A stretch of DNA of 64,000 nucleotides from Flavobacterium gelidicaeli (GTDB lineage Bacteria > Bacteroidota > Bacteroidia > Flavobacteriales > Flavobacteriaceae), in assembly GCF_013294005.1 (NCBI RefSeq), contig NZ_JABSNK010000007.1, positions 124,001 to 188,000 of the forward strand. Reading direction: 5' to 3'. The notes below the pieces were generated by a model. The model saw nothing but the letters and a program-made list of their open reading frames with translations. It was not told the origin of the DNA and did not search any database. Made by a program: the position numbers and the translations under genes. Of this stretch, positions 51,911-60,299 are shown piece after piece (position 1 is the first letter of the stretch; each line of letters opens with the position of its first letter).

Positions 51911-51995
51911 AGTGGAGCTCCTTTTTCTTGAATTGTCTCGGGTTGAAATCCGAGGTAATTTAAGAAAAAGAGCGGGAACGAATAGCCCGACCCTT
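51911..51995 (+). repeat. Hairpin element, possible degenerate relative of the structured repeat
   Basis: CTTTTTCTTGAATT (51921-51934) pairs with AATTTAAGAAAAAG (51957-51970), enclosing CTCGG/CCGAG. It is followed by AGCGGGAACGAATAGCCCG and then a small hairpin GACCC/GGGTC. The flanks loosely recall the AGCGG and ATAGC blocks of the dispersed structured repeat. Confidence 0.4.
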
Positions 51996-52071
51996 TTGGG
52001 TCACGCCCAAATAATAATGAAAAAAAACAGCTTTTTAAAAAGCACAAAATATAAACTTAGAGACTAGCTCC

Positions 52072-52087
52072 CGATAGCTATTGGGAT
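52072..52087. repeat. Short palindrome CCCGATAGCTATTGGG
   Basis: It is a near copy of the core of GC-rich element 8 (CCCGATAGCTATCGGG at about 48326-48341), 25 bp before the second metH gene. Confidence 0.5.
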
Positions 52088-52111
52088 AGTAACTCAGGAA
52101 TTTAAGAAAAA

Positions 52112-54793
52112 ATGGCAGAACAAGAAACTAGAAGAAACCTTGTATTAGCGGGATTAGAGCCTTTGATCATTACGCCCGAAAGCGTATTTGTGAATATTGG
52201 GGAACGTACCAATGTGACGGGTTCTAGAAAATTCCTTCGGTTAATCAAGGAAGAAAAATACGAAGAAGCACTAAGTATTGCTAAGGAGCAAGTGGAAGGC
52301 GGCGCGCAAATCATCGATATTAATATGGATGAAGGGATGCTGGATGGCGAATATGCCATGACAAAATTCCTGAATTTAATTGCTGCCGAACCGGATATTT
52401 CGCGTGTGCCTATCATGATTGATAGCTCGAAATGGGATATTATCGAAGCTGGATTAAAAGTAGTACAAGGAAAAAGTGTGGTGAATTCGATTTCGTTAAA
52501 AGAAGGCGAAGAGGCTTTTATTCATCATGCTAAGTTGATTAAGCGTTACGGTGCTGCAGCGATTATCATGGCTTTTGACGAAACAGGTCAGGCTGATAAT
52601 TACGATCGTAGAGTCGAAATTTGCCAACGTTCGTATGATATTTTGGTTGATAAAGTGGGTTTTCCGCCTCAGGATATTATTTTCGATTTGAATATATTTC
52701 CGGTTGCTACAGGAATGGAAGAACACCGATTGAACGCTTTGGATTTCTTTAGAGGAACCAAGTGGGTTCGCGAAAATTTACCGCACGCACACATAAGCGG
52801 TGGGGTGAGTAATGTGTCGTTTTCATTTAGAGGTAATGATACGGTTAGGGAAGCGATGCACTCGGTTTTCTTGTATCACGCGATCAAAAACGGAATGACG
52901 ATGGGGATTGTAAACCCAGAGATGTTGACGATTTATGATGATATTCCAAAAGATTTATTAGAGCATGTTGAAGACGTGATCCTGAATAGACGCGATGACG
53001 CTACGGAGCGCTTATTAGACTTTGCTGAGAATGTAAAAGGCGATGTAAAGAGCAATGAAAAGGCAATTCAAGAATGGCGCTCAGGAACGGTTCAAGAAAG
53101 AATCACGCACTCGCTGGTAAAAGGAGTAGATGCTTTTATAGAACTAGACGTTGAAGAAGCGCGACAGGCTGCCACAAAACCTATTGAAGTAATCGAAATC
53201 AACTTGATGACGGGAATGAACGTGGTGGGAGATTTATTTGGTTCGGGTAAAATGTTTTTGCCGCAAGTGGTAAAATCGGCGCGTGTAATGAAAAAAGCGG
53301 TGGCGTATTTATTGCCGTACATCGAAGCGAGTAAACAAGCGGGTGACAAACAAGGGAACGGAAAAATATTGATGGCAACTGTAAAAGGAGATGTCCATGA
53401 TATTGGTAAAAATATTGTTTCTGTGGTGTTGGCTTGTAATAATTATGAGATTGTGGATTTGGGTGTTATGGTCGCGCCAGAAAAAATCATTGCTGCTGCC
53501 ATAGAACACGAAGTGGATATTATTGGACTAAGTGGTTTGATCACACCTTCGCTAGACGAGATGGTATATCTAGCCAAAGAATTAGACAAACGTGGAATGA
53601 AAATTCCGGTAATGATAGGTGGAGCAACGACTTCGCGTGCGCATACCGCTGTGAAAATTGCACCGCAGTATAGAGAAACAGTCATTCATGTTAACGATGC
53701 TTCGAGAGCGGTAACTGTAGCTGGAAGCTTGTTGAATAAAGATAAAAAAATATATGCTAGTGATATAAGAGCGGAATATGATGCGTTTAGAGAAACGTTT
53801 TTAAATCGTTCTCGTGATAAAAACTTCTTGACAATTGAACAAGCTCGAAAAAATAAATTGCAATTAGATTGGGATAATTTTACTCCTGTAAAACCAAATA
53901 TAATTGGTGAACAAGTTATTGAAGTAGAGCTAGATGTATTGGTTCCGTATATCGACTGGACGCCCTTTTTTAGAACATGGGAATTGTTTGGTAAATATCC
54001 AGCGATTTTAACGGATGAAGTAGTTGGGGAACAAGCAACTTCGGTTTTTGCGGATGCACAAGAAATGTTGGCTGTGATTTTGAAAGAAAAGAAACTGACA
54101 GCCAAAGGAATCTACGGAATCTTCCCTGCGAATCAAATTAACGATGATGATATCGAGCTGACAGATGAAAACGGAAAACCATTACAAACATTTTTGACAT
54201 TACGCCAACAATCACAAAAAACAAAAGGTGCGCCAAATATAGCTCTTTCTGATTTTATCGCGCCAAAAGACAATGGAGTGAGAGATTACATGGGTGCTTT
54301 TTGTGTGACTACTGGTTTTGGAGTTGATGAATGGGCAGCTGAATTCGAAAAAGATTTAGACGATTACAATTCGATTATGGTAAAAGCACTAGCGGACCGT
54401 TTTGCAGAAGCCTTTGCTGAATATTTACACGAAAAAGTACGTAAAGAAATTTGGGGATACTCGGCTGATGAAGCATTGAGCACCGAAGATATGATTGCAG
54501 AAACCTATAAAGGAATTCGACCTGCACCAGGATATCCTGCATGTCCAGACCATTTAGAAAAACCCACAATTTGGAAATTACTGAATGTCGAAAAAGAAAT
54601 AGGAGTAACCTTAACTGAGAGTATGGCAATGTGGCCAGCATCATCTGTTTCGGGATATTATTTTGGGAATCCAGAAAGTAAGTATTTCGGACTTGGGAAA
54701 ATAAAAGAAGACCAAGTAATCGATTACGCCAAACGAAGAAGTATCTCTACAGATATGGCAACTAAATGGTTGAACCCGAATATAGCAGACTAG
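52112..54793 (+). CDS. metH: Methionine synthase, folate/B12/activation modules (split MetH, part 2)
   Basis: This 893-residue protein carries the rest of cobalamin-dependent methionine synthase. It has a pterin-binding barrel (about 20-280, [20 protein letters not shown]), a helical cap, the B12 domain with the cobalt-ligand motif DVHDIG (H429), and a C-terminal SAM-dependent activation domain (about 610-890, with [13 protein letters not shown]). It lacks only the homocysteine module, which is the separate gene at 49894. Between the halves lie a lipoprotein gene and 860 bp of repeats. metF follows. Confidence 0.95.
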   Translation: MAEQETRRNLVLAGLEPLIITPESVFVNIGERTNVTGSRKFLRLIKEEKYEEALSIAKEQVEGGAQIIDINMDEGMLDGEYAMTKFLNLIAAEPDISRVPIMIDSSKWDIIEAGLKVVQGKSVVNSISLKEGEEAFIHHAKLIKRYGAAAIIMAFDETGQADNYDRRVEICQRSYDILVDKVGFPPQDIIFDLNIFPVATGMEEHRLNALDFFRGTKWVRENLPHAHISGGVSNVSFSFRGNDTVREAMHSVFLYHAIKNGMTMGIVNPEMLTIYDDIPKDLLEHVEDVILNRRDDATERLLDFAENVKGDVKSNEKAIQEWRSGTVQERITHSLVKGVDAFIELDVEEARQAATKPIEVIEINLMTGMNVVGDLFGSGKMFLPQVVKSARVMKKAVAYLLPYIEASKQAGDKQGNGKILMATVKGDVHDIGKNIVSVVLACNNYEIVDLGVMVAPEKIIAAAIEHEVDIIGLSGLITPSLDEMVYLAKELDKRGMKIPVMIGGATTSRAHTAVKIAPQYRETVIHVNDASRAVTVAGSLLNKDKKIYASDIRAEYDAFRETFLNRSRDKNFLTIEQARKNKLQLDWDNFTPVKPNIIGEQVIEVELDVLVPYIDWTPFFRTWELFGKYPAILTDEVVGEQATSVFADAQEMLAVILKEKKLTAKGIYGIFPANQINDDDIELTDENGKPLQTFLTLRQQSQKTKGAPNIALSDFIAPKDNGVRDYMGAFCVTTGFGVDEWAAEFEKDLDDYNSIMVKALADRFAEAFAEYLHEKVRKEIWGYSADEALSTEDMIAETYKGIRPAPGYPACPDHLEKPTIWKLLNVEKEIGVTLTESMAMWPASSVSGYYFGNPESKYFGLGKIKEDQVIDYAKRRSISTDMATKWLNPNIAD

Positions 54794-54798
54794 AAAAG

Positions 54799-54864
54799 TT
54801 GTTTAAAGTTTAAGGTTTCAAGTTGCTCAAGAGAACTTTAAACTTTAAACTTTAAACCTGAAAC
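54799..54864. repeat. AT-rich palindromic repeat (TTTAAAGTTTA family), copy 2
   Basis: GTTTAAAGTTTAAGGTTTCA is inverted against AACTTTAAACTTTAAACCTG, and the element ends TGAAAC, as does copy 1 at 10426. It lies between metH part 2 and metF. Confidence 0.6.
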
Positions 54865-54874
54865 AAAAAATAAA

Positions 54875-55831
54875 ATGAAAGTAACACAACATATAGAAGA
54901 ATCAAAAGGGAAAACATTATTCTCATTTGAAATTATACCGCCTCAAAAAGGAAAAGGGATTCAGGAATTGTACGATAATATTGATCCGTTGATGGAGTTT
55001 AAACCACCATTTATTGATGTAACTACTTCTCGTGAGGAGTTTATTTATGTGGATAAAGGAAACGGATTATTAGATAAAAAACTAACAAGAATGCGACCTG
55101 GAACATTGGGTATTTGTGCTTCCATTAAACACAAATACAATGTAGACACCGTTCCCCATGTATTGTGTGGTGGTTTTACCAAGGAAGAAACAGAATATTT
55201 ATTAGTAGATTGTCATTATTTAGGAATCAATAATGTTATGGCTTTGCGTGGTGATGCGATGAAAGATGAACAATCTTTTGTACCAAAACCAGGTGGGAAT
55301 AATTACGCTGTTGACTTAGTGCAGCAAATAAAATTGCTAAATGAAGGGCAATATTTGCATGATGTAATGCATGTAGACAATAAAGCTGATTTTTGTATTG
55401 GTGTGGCAGGTTATCCTGAAAAGCATTTAGAGTCTCCTTCGTTGCTTTCGGATTTAAAAAGATTGAAAGAAAAAGTAGATGGTGGTGCAGACTATGTGGT
55501 TACGCAAATGTTTTTTGACAATGCTAAATATTTCGAATTTGTAGCCAAGGCAAGAGAAATGGGGATTATGGTGCCTATTATTCCGGGTATAAAACCATTG
55601 GCCGTACAAAGGCATTTGCATGTTTTACCACAAATTTTCAGGATAGATTTGCCAGAAGATTTAATTGATGCTGTAGATAAATGCAAGACAAATGGCGATG
55701 TGAAACAAGTGGGAATCGAATGGGCAATTCAACAGTCATTAGAGTTGAAAGCGGCTGGTGTTCCTGTTTTGCATTATTATTCTATGGGGAAATCAGAGAA
55801 TATTAGACAAATTGCGAGTAAACTTTTTTAA
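54875..55831 (+). CDS. metF: Methylenetetrahydrofolate reductase
   Basis: MetF makes the 5-methyltetrahydrofolate that MetH uses. The 318-residue flavoprotein has FSFEIIPPQKGKGIQELYDN near the N-terminus, VTTSREEFIYVD, NNVMALRGDA (the NADH/folate site motif), ADFCIGVAGYPEKH and YVVTQMFFDN. It follows metH part 2 by 81 bp, placing folate-methyl formation and use in one locus. Confidence 0.96.
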   Translation: MKVTQHIEESKGKTLFSFEIIPPQKGKGIQELYDNIDPLMEFKPPFIDVTTSREEFIYVDKGNGLLDKKLTRMRPGTLGICASIKHKYNVDTVPHVLCGGFTKEETEYLLVDCHYLGINNVMALRGDAMKDEQSFVPKPGGNNYAVDLVQQIKLLNEGQYLHDVMHVDNKADFCIGVAGYPEKHLESPSLLSDLKRLKEKVDGGADYVVTQMFFDNAKYFEFVAKAREMGIMVPIIPGIKPLAVQRHLHVLPQIFRIDLPEDLIDAVDKCKTNGDVKQVGIEWAIQQSLELKAAGVPVLHYYSMGKSENIRQIASKLF

Positions 55832-55913
55832 GGATATTTTTTATATGGTGTGTATGTTGGATTTAGGTAGTGTTGTAATAAAATCTTATATTGCAATTTA
55901 TTTATAAATCAAT

Positions 55914-56702
55914 TTGAATATGAAATATTTTTATGGTGCTTTTTTACTAATTGCTATTACTGCAACTTCATGTAAAAATGATGAAACCGCAAAAAACGAA
56001 GGAGATCCAAGATTATTAGTTCCTTTTACACAGCAAACTGCATTAACAGCGAATACTACTCCGGTGACTACAGCTACATCAGGAGATCATAACTTATTTC
56101 ATGAAAGCAATTCGGTTGCAACTACTACAGTTTTAAGCGGAATTAATCCTGCTCATGGGCAACCCAATCACCGATGTGATATTGCTGTTGGCGCACCTTT
56201 AAACTCAGCTCCAAACGGAACTGCTCCTACTCAAAACACAAATGTACAAACCCAACAAGTAGTTACTGCCACACCAAGTAATATCGTAACTGCTAGCGGA
56301 ATGAATCCGCCACATGGAGAAAAAAATCACCGATGCGATATTGCCGTTGGAGCACCTTTAAATTCAAAAGCTGCAGCGCCAGTTCAAACTCCTAATTATG
56401 TGGTAAATCAAGCAAGTACTGCTGCTAAAACAACGACAGCTAAAGGAATGAACCCACCACATGGAGAAAAAAATCACCGATGTGATATTGCTGTTGGAGC
56501 ACCTTTAAACTCAAAATCACCTGAAGCACCTGCCGCTAATTCAGGACAAGTATCACAGCAAATAAATGTACAACCTGCTTTGCCTTCATTGTTGGCAACT
56601 GGAACTACTGATGCTGCGACTCCATCAGGAATGAATCCAGCACATGGAAAAGAGGGGCATAGATGTGATATTGCCGTTGGAGCACCATTGCCCAAAACAT
56701 AG
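55914..56702 (+). CDS. Lipoprotein with four HG-x3-HRCDIAVGAPL repeats
   Basis: I do not recognise a named function. The protein (262 residues; the true start may be the second Met, at 55920) has a lipoprotein signal ending ATSC (C20). It then has four copies of a nearly identical motif at 76-97, 129-150, 178-199 and 239-259: GMNPPHGEKNHRCDIAVGAP or close variants. Each copy has two His and one Cys, and linkers of 27-40 residues are rich in Ala, Thr, Pro and Gln. The invariant His-Gly, His-Arg-Cys-Asp suggests metal or heme binding outside the inner membrane. It is followed by a strong terminator. Confidence 0.8.
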   Translation: MNMKYFYGAFLLIAITATSCKNDETAKNEGDPRLLVPFTQQTALTANTTPVTTATSGDHNLFHESNSVATTTVLSGINPAHGQPNHRCDIAVGAPLNSAPNGTAPTQNTNVQTQQVVTATPSNIVTASGMNPPHGEKNHRCDIAVGAPLNSKAAAPVQTPNYVVNQASTAAKTTTAKGMNPPHGEKNHRCDIAVGAPLNSKSPEAPAANSGQVSQQINVQPALPSLLATGTTDAATPSGMNPAHGKEGHRCDIAVGAPLPKT

Positions 56703-56721
56703 ATATTAAGTTTCTTTATAT

Positions 56722-56765
56722 AAAAAAACACGCTCGTTAAATTAATTTTAACGAGCGTGTTTTTA
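56722..56765. terminator. Bidirectional intrinsic terminator
   Basis: ACACGCTCGTTAAA (56728-56741) pairs perfectly with TTTAACGAGCGTGT (56747-56760), with A-run before and T-run after. It sits between the convergent repeat-lipoprotein gene and gldA. Confidence 0.92.
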
Positions 56766-56786
56766 TTTAGCTAAAAAGCAAATGTT

Positions 56787-57683
56787 TTATTTTGTGATTT
56801 CTCTAAAAATCGCTTCCAGATTCTTGTTTTTTTGATTCAGTTGAAGTGTTTTTAAACCATTTGCTGTAGCAAAATCAAAAACGGCAGGACGCATATCCTT
56901 GTCGGTTTTAAAAGTTAACTCCCAAATCATATCATGGGTATTTTTAAAACTAACAAGGTTTTCGATTTTAGCAATTGCTTGTTCTTCAATTTTAAAATCA
57001 AACTCTACTTCGATAACTTGCTCCGCTTCTTCTGATATTAAATTATCTAATTTTTTATCGGCTACAATTTTACCTTTATTAATGATAATCACGCGATCAC
57101 AAATTGCTTCTACTTCCTGCATGATATGCGTAGAAAGGAAAACGGTTTTGTCTTTCCCTACATTTTTAATAACATTTCTAATTTCGATTAGCTGATTGGG
57201 ATCTAAACCGGTGGTAGGTTCGTCTAAAATCAAAACATCTGGATTATGTAATAACGCGTTTGCTAAGCCTACACGTTGACGGTAACCTTTAGATAATTGA
57301 CTAATTTTTTTATGGCTTTCAGTAGTCAAACCTGTTAGTTTGATCACCTCTTCAATTCTTGATTTAGCAACTTTATAAACATCAGCATTAAAGGCTAAAT
57401 ATTCCCTAACATATAAATCTAAATACAACGGATTGTGTTCTGGTAGATACCCTATAGATAACTGAACCGCTTTTTGATTTACTGTTACATCTTGATTGTT
57501 AACGAGAGCGGTACCACTATCTGCAGCAAGATAGGTTGTTAATATTTTCATCAAAGTTGATTTTCCAGCACCATTAGGACCTAGGAAACCTACAATTTCT
57601 CCTTTTTGAATAGAAAAAGAGATAGAATCTAGTGCTTTTTGTGTACCGTAACTTTTTGAGATGTTATTTACTGCTATTGACAT
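56787..57683 (-). CDS. gldA: Gliding-motility ABC transporter ATPase GldA
   Basis: GldA with GldF and GldG forms an ABC transporter linked to gliding motility in Flavobacteria. The 298-residue ATPase has Walker A GPNGAGKST (35-43), the signature LSKGYRQRVGLANALL, Walker B VLILDEPTTGLDPNQL and H-loop LSTHIMQE. Its extended C-terminal region after about residue 215 is typical of the CcmA/GldA group. The assignment to GldA over a generic export ATPase is by overall resemblance; gldFG are not in the window. Confidence 0.82.
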   Translation of the reverse strand: MSIAVNNISKSYGTQKALDSISFSIQKGEIVGFLGPNGAGKSTLMKILTTYLAADSGTALVNNQDVTVNQKAVQLSIGYLPEHNPLYLDLYVREYLAFNADVYKVAKSRIEEVIKLTGLTTESHKKISQLSKGYRQRVGLANALLHNPDVLILDEPTTGLDPNQLIEIRNVIKNVGKDKTVFLSTHIMQEVEAICDRVIIINKGKIVADKKLDNLISEEAEQVIEVEFDFKIEEQAIAKIENLVSFKNTHDMIWELTFKTDKDMRPAVFDFATANGLKTLQLNQKNKNLEAIFREITK

Positions 57684-57699
57684 GATGAATTATTTGTAG

Positions 57700-57707
57700 C
57701 AAAAGTA
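57700..57707 (-). promoter_or_regulatory. Candidate -7 promoter box for gldA
   Basis: The minus-strand TACTTTTG fits TAnnTTTG, 17 bp before the ATG. No well-spaced TTG was found. Confidence 0.45.
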
Positions 57708-57927
57708 AAAAGAAAAACAATGATTTGCTGTTTTTATTTTTCCAATTCATCAAGATATTATTATTACAAAATGGCTTTCTGATGCAATGCCAATTTAAAG
57801 TGGCTTCTTGTTGAAGTATTTACGCTGTTTTTAAAAAAGAGTTTAGGCTGTTTTTTTAATTAATGTGTAATTTAAAAGGCATTTTTTAAAGAATTCTTTT
57901 TTAGTTTGCTAAAATGGCGTTTTTTTT

Positions 57928-57957
57928 TTGGCGCACTAAAAATTAGTTATACATTCG
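57928..57957 (+). promoter_or_regulatory. Candidate promoter of the aromatic operon leader
   Basis: TTG (57928-57930) is followed after 19 bp by TACATTCG (57950-57957), one mismatch from TAnnTTTG. Transcription would begin about 57963, just before the leader ATG at 57980. Confidence 0.55.
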
Positions 57958-57979
57958 CAAAGTAATCAATACAGGAATC

Positions 57980-58060
57980 ATGTTAAACAACCGATTTTAT
58001 TTTAGCAATACTTATTATTTCTTCTGGAAAGAGGATAGGGATTGTCGTATGGTTATTTAA
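57980..58060 (+). CDS. Leader peptide rich in Phe/Tyr/Trp for the aromatic operon
   Basis: This 26-codon frame starts MLNNRFYFSNTYYFFW and continues KEDRDCRMVI to the stop at 58060. Eight of residues 6-16 are aromatic (F6, Y7, F8, Y12, Y13, F14, F15, W16), far above chance. It lies directly before an attenuator and the pheA-tyrA-aroG genes. Ribosome stalling at aromatic codons would leave the antiterminator arm GGGATTGT free. It is analogous to pheL/trpL leaders; the peptide itself needs no function. Confidence 0.8.
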   Translation: MLNNRFYFSNTYYFFWKEDRDCRMVI

Positions 58061-58120
58061 TTAGAAAATTAAATTATAATTATAAATATACAATCCCGAT
58101 GCGAATCGGGATTTTTTTTT
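58038..58120 (+). promoter_or_regulatory. Transcription attenuator of the aromatic operon
   Basis: GGGATTGT (58038-58045), inside the leader frame, is perfectly complementary to ACAATCCC (58090-58097). That arm overlaps the terminator stem AATCCCGAT (58092-58100) with ATCGGGATT (58105-58113), loop GCGA, followed by T residues to 58120. Antiterminator and terminator exclude each other. The terminator lies 8 bp before the pheA ATG. The remaining part of the 57684-57927 gap is AT-rich with no other feature. Confidence 0.82.
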
Positions 58121-58127
58121 GGAATAA

Positions 58128-58961
58128 ATGGAAATAAAAATCGCAATACAAGGGATTAAAGGTTCTTTTCACCATCAAGTGGCGCAAGAATATTTTGGAG
58201 AAGATGTTCAGGTTGATGAGTGTTTGTCTTTTGACGAGCTGGTAGACAGTTTGTTATCTGGAAAAACAGATCAAGCGGTAATGGCAATTGAAAATTCGAT
58301 TGCGGGACCTATTATTCCAAATTACGCACTTATTGATAAGAATAATTTACACATTATAGGAGAGCATTATTTGCGAATTCATCAAAATTTAATGGCTTTA
58401 GGTGGTCAAAAAATTGAAGATATTACTGAGGTACACTCACATCCAATGGCTTTGTTGCAATGTATGGATTTCTTAAAAAAGTATCCAAATATTAAACGAG
58501 TAGAAGATAAGGATACTGCAGAAACGGCACGTAGAATCCAGCAGAATAATATAAAAGGGATAGCGGCAATTGCAAGTAAAACGGCTGCTAAAATGTATGA
58601 TTTAGAAATTTTGGCACCAGAGATTCAAACGATAAATGATAACATGACTCGTTTTGTAATTCTTAAAAAAGATAATTCATTTGTGCCGCAAGAAGCAATT
58701 AATAGGGCTTCTTTAAAATTTGAATTAGATCATAAACGGGGTAGTCTAGCGGCAGTTTTAAATGTATTGAGTGATTGTAAAATGAATTTAACCAAAATAC
58801 AATCATTGCCAAAAATTGAAACGCCTTGGAAATATTCTTTTTTTGTGGATGTCACTTTTGAGAAATACAGTGATTATGCTAAAACAAAGTCGTTATTAGA
58901 AATTATGGCAGAATATTTCAAAGTATTGGGAGAGTATAAAAACACAAAACCCTTATCATAA
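58128..58961 (+). CDS. pheA: Prephenate dehydratase
   Basis: This enzyme makes phenylpyruvate from prephenate on the way to phenylalanine. The 277-residue protein has the catalytic domain with GIKGSFHHQVAQEYF at the start, ENSIAG (55-60) and MTRFVIL. A C-terminal ACT domain (about 198-277, ELDHKRGSLAAVLNVLSDC and KIQSLP) allows phenylalanine feedback. No chorismate mutase is fused; that activity is at the other end of the operon. It is first in the operon after the attenuator. Confidence 0.95.
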   Translation: MEIKIAIQGIKGSFHHQVAQEYFGEDVQVDECLSFDELVDSLLSGKTDQAVMAIENSIAGPIIPNYALIDKNNLHIIGEHYLRIHQNLMALGGQKIEDITEVHSHPMALLQCMDFLKKYPNIKRVEDKDTAETARRIQQNNIKGIAAIASKTAAKMYDLEILAPEIQTINDNMTRFVILKKDNSFVPQEAINRASLKFELDHKRGSLAAVLNVLSDCKMNLTKIQSLPKIETPWKYSFFVDVTFEKYSDYAKTKSLLEIMAEYFKVLGEYKNTKPLS

Positions 58962-58998
58962 CCAACAAAGATTTAGCAGCAAAGTAATAAAACAGACC

Positions 58999-60144
58999 AT
59001 GATTAAATTAGCAAAACGTTTAGATATTATAGAAGAGTACTACTTCTCCTCTAAGTTAAGAGAAGTGAGGCAGTTAGCTTCTGAAGGGAAACCAATTATC
59101 AATATGGGAATTGGTAGTCCTGATATGAGTCCGTCACCAGAAGTGATTGCGGCAATACAGTCAGCAGTTACTGATGAAAATGCACATCAATATCAAAGCT
59201 ATCAAGGGCTTCCTGAATTACGTCAGGGCATGGCTGATTTTTACAAAAATAATTATGGTGCGGTTATTAATCCATTGACCGAAATACTGCCTTTGATGGG
59301 TTCAAAAGAGGGAATTATGCATATTTCATTGGCGTTCTTAAATGAAGGTGATCATGTTTTAATTCCGAATCCTGGATATCCAACCTATACTTCAGTGACA
59401 AATTTAGTGGGAGCTGTGCCTGTTTATTATGATTTGAAAGAGGAAACGAATTGGGAGCCCGATTTTGAAGCGCTAGAAAAATTAGATTTATCGAAAGTAA
59501 AAATCATGTGGATAGGCTATCCTCACATGCCTACGGGATCAAGAGGAAGTATTGCTTTGTTTGAAAAGTTAGTGGCTTTCGCCAAAAAACATGAGATATT
59601 GTTAATTAATGACAATCCGTATAGTTTTGTTTTGAATGATAAACCAATGAGTTTGTTGCAAGTTGCAGGTGCAAAGGATGTTGCATTAGAACTAAATTCT
59701 TTGAGTAAGACATTCAACATGGCAGGATGGCGAGTAGGAATGGTTTTAGGAAATGCGGAAGCTATTGATGCAATTTTGAAAGTGAAAAGCAATATGGATA
59801 GCGGTATGTTCTACGGAATTCAAAAAGGAGCAATTGCAGCGTTAAATTGTGGAAAATCTTGGTTTGAAGAACAAAATGCAATTTATAAAAGAAGAAGAGT
59901 GCTAACAGAGCAGTTGGCTGAAAAGCTGAATTGTAAAGTATATAAAGAGGGCGTTGGATTATTTGTATGGGCTAAATTACCAGATGGAGTTGCTTCTGCA
60001 GAAGCATTTATCGATGCTATTCTATATGAGAAGCATTTATTTATTACACCGGGAACTATTTTTGGTAGTAATGGAGAAGGGTATATTCGGTTTTCATTGT
60101 GCGTAGATGAAACGAAAGTGCAAGAAGCGATAGATAGATTTTAG
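58999..60144 (+). CDS. PLP-dependent aminotransferase (class I/II), probable aromatic
   Basis: This 381-residue fold-type I aminotransferase has the PLP lysine K237 in NSLSKTFNMAGWRVG, PNPGYPTYTSVTN and a closing FGSNGEGYIRFSLC. Its place between pheA and tyrA suggests transamination of phenylpyruvate, 4-hydroxyphenylpyruvate or prephenate. LL-diaminopimelate aminotransferase-like enzymes share this sequence type, so the substrate is inferred from context. Confidence 0.85.
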   Translation: MIKLAKRLDIIEEYYFSSKLREVRQLASEGKPIINMGIGSPDMSPSPEVIAAIQSAVTDENAHQYQSYQGLPELRQGMADFYKNNYGAVINPLTEILPLMGSKEGIMHISLAFLNEGDHVLIPNPGYPTYTSVTNLVGAVPVYYDLKEETNWEPDFEALEKLDLSKVKIMWIGYPHMPTGSRGSIALFEKLVAFAKKHEILLINDNPYSFVLNDKPMSLLQVAGAKDVALELNSLSKTFNMAGWRVGMVLGNAEAIDAILKVKSNMDSGMFYGIQKGAIAALNCGKSWFEEQNAIYKRRRVLTEQLAEKLNCKVYKEGVGLFVWAKLPDGVASAEAFIDAILYEKHLFITPGTIFGSNGEGYIRFSLCVDETKVQEAIDRF

Positions 60145-60209
60145 TACTCTAATAATAGGTAGTAATGTAATTGTAGGTATAACTAAAATTTATTGAGAAA
60201 GGGAATACC

Positions 60210-60283
60210 TAGCCCTGATAGAAGCGGCATCCTTTTTCTGGCTTTTTTGCCAGAAAAAGATACAGCGGATAGCAGGATTAGCT
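60210..60283 (+). repeat. Structured dispersed repeat, copy 4
   Basis: It begins TAGCCCTGATAGAAGCGGCA and ends AGCGGATAGCAGGATTAGC. The inner hairpin CTTTTTCTGGC pairs perfectly with GCCAGAAAAAG and the outer pair is CCTG/CAGG. It lies inside the operon between the aminotransferase gene and tyrA. Confidence 0.88.
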
Positions 60284-60299
60284 ACAAATAAAATATAAA

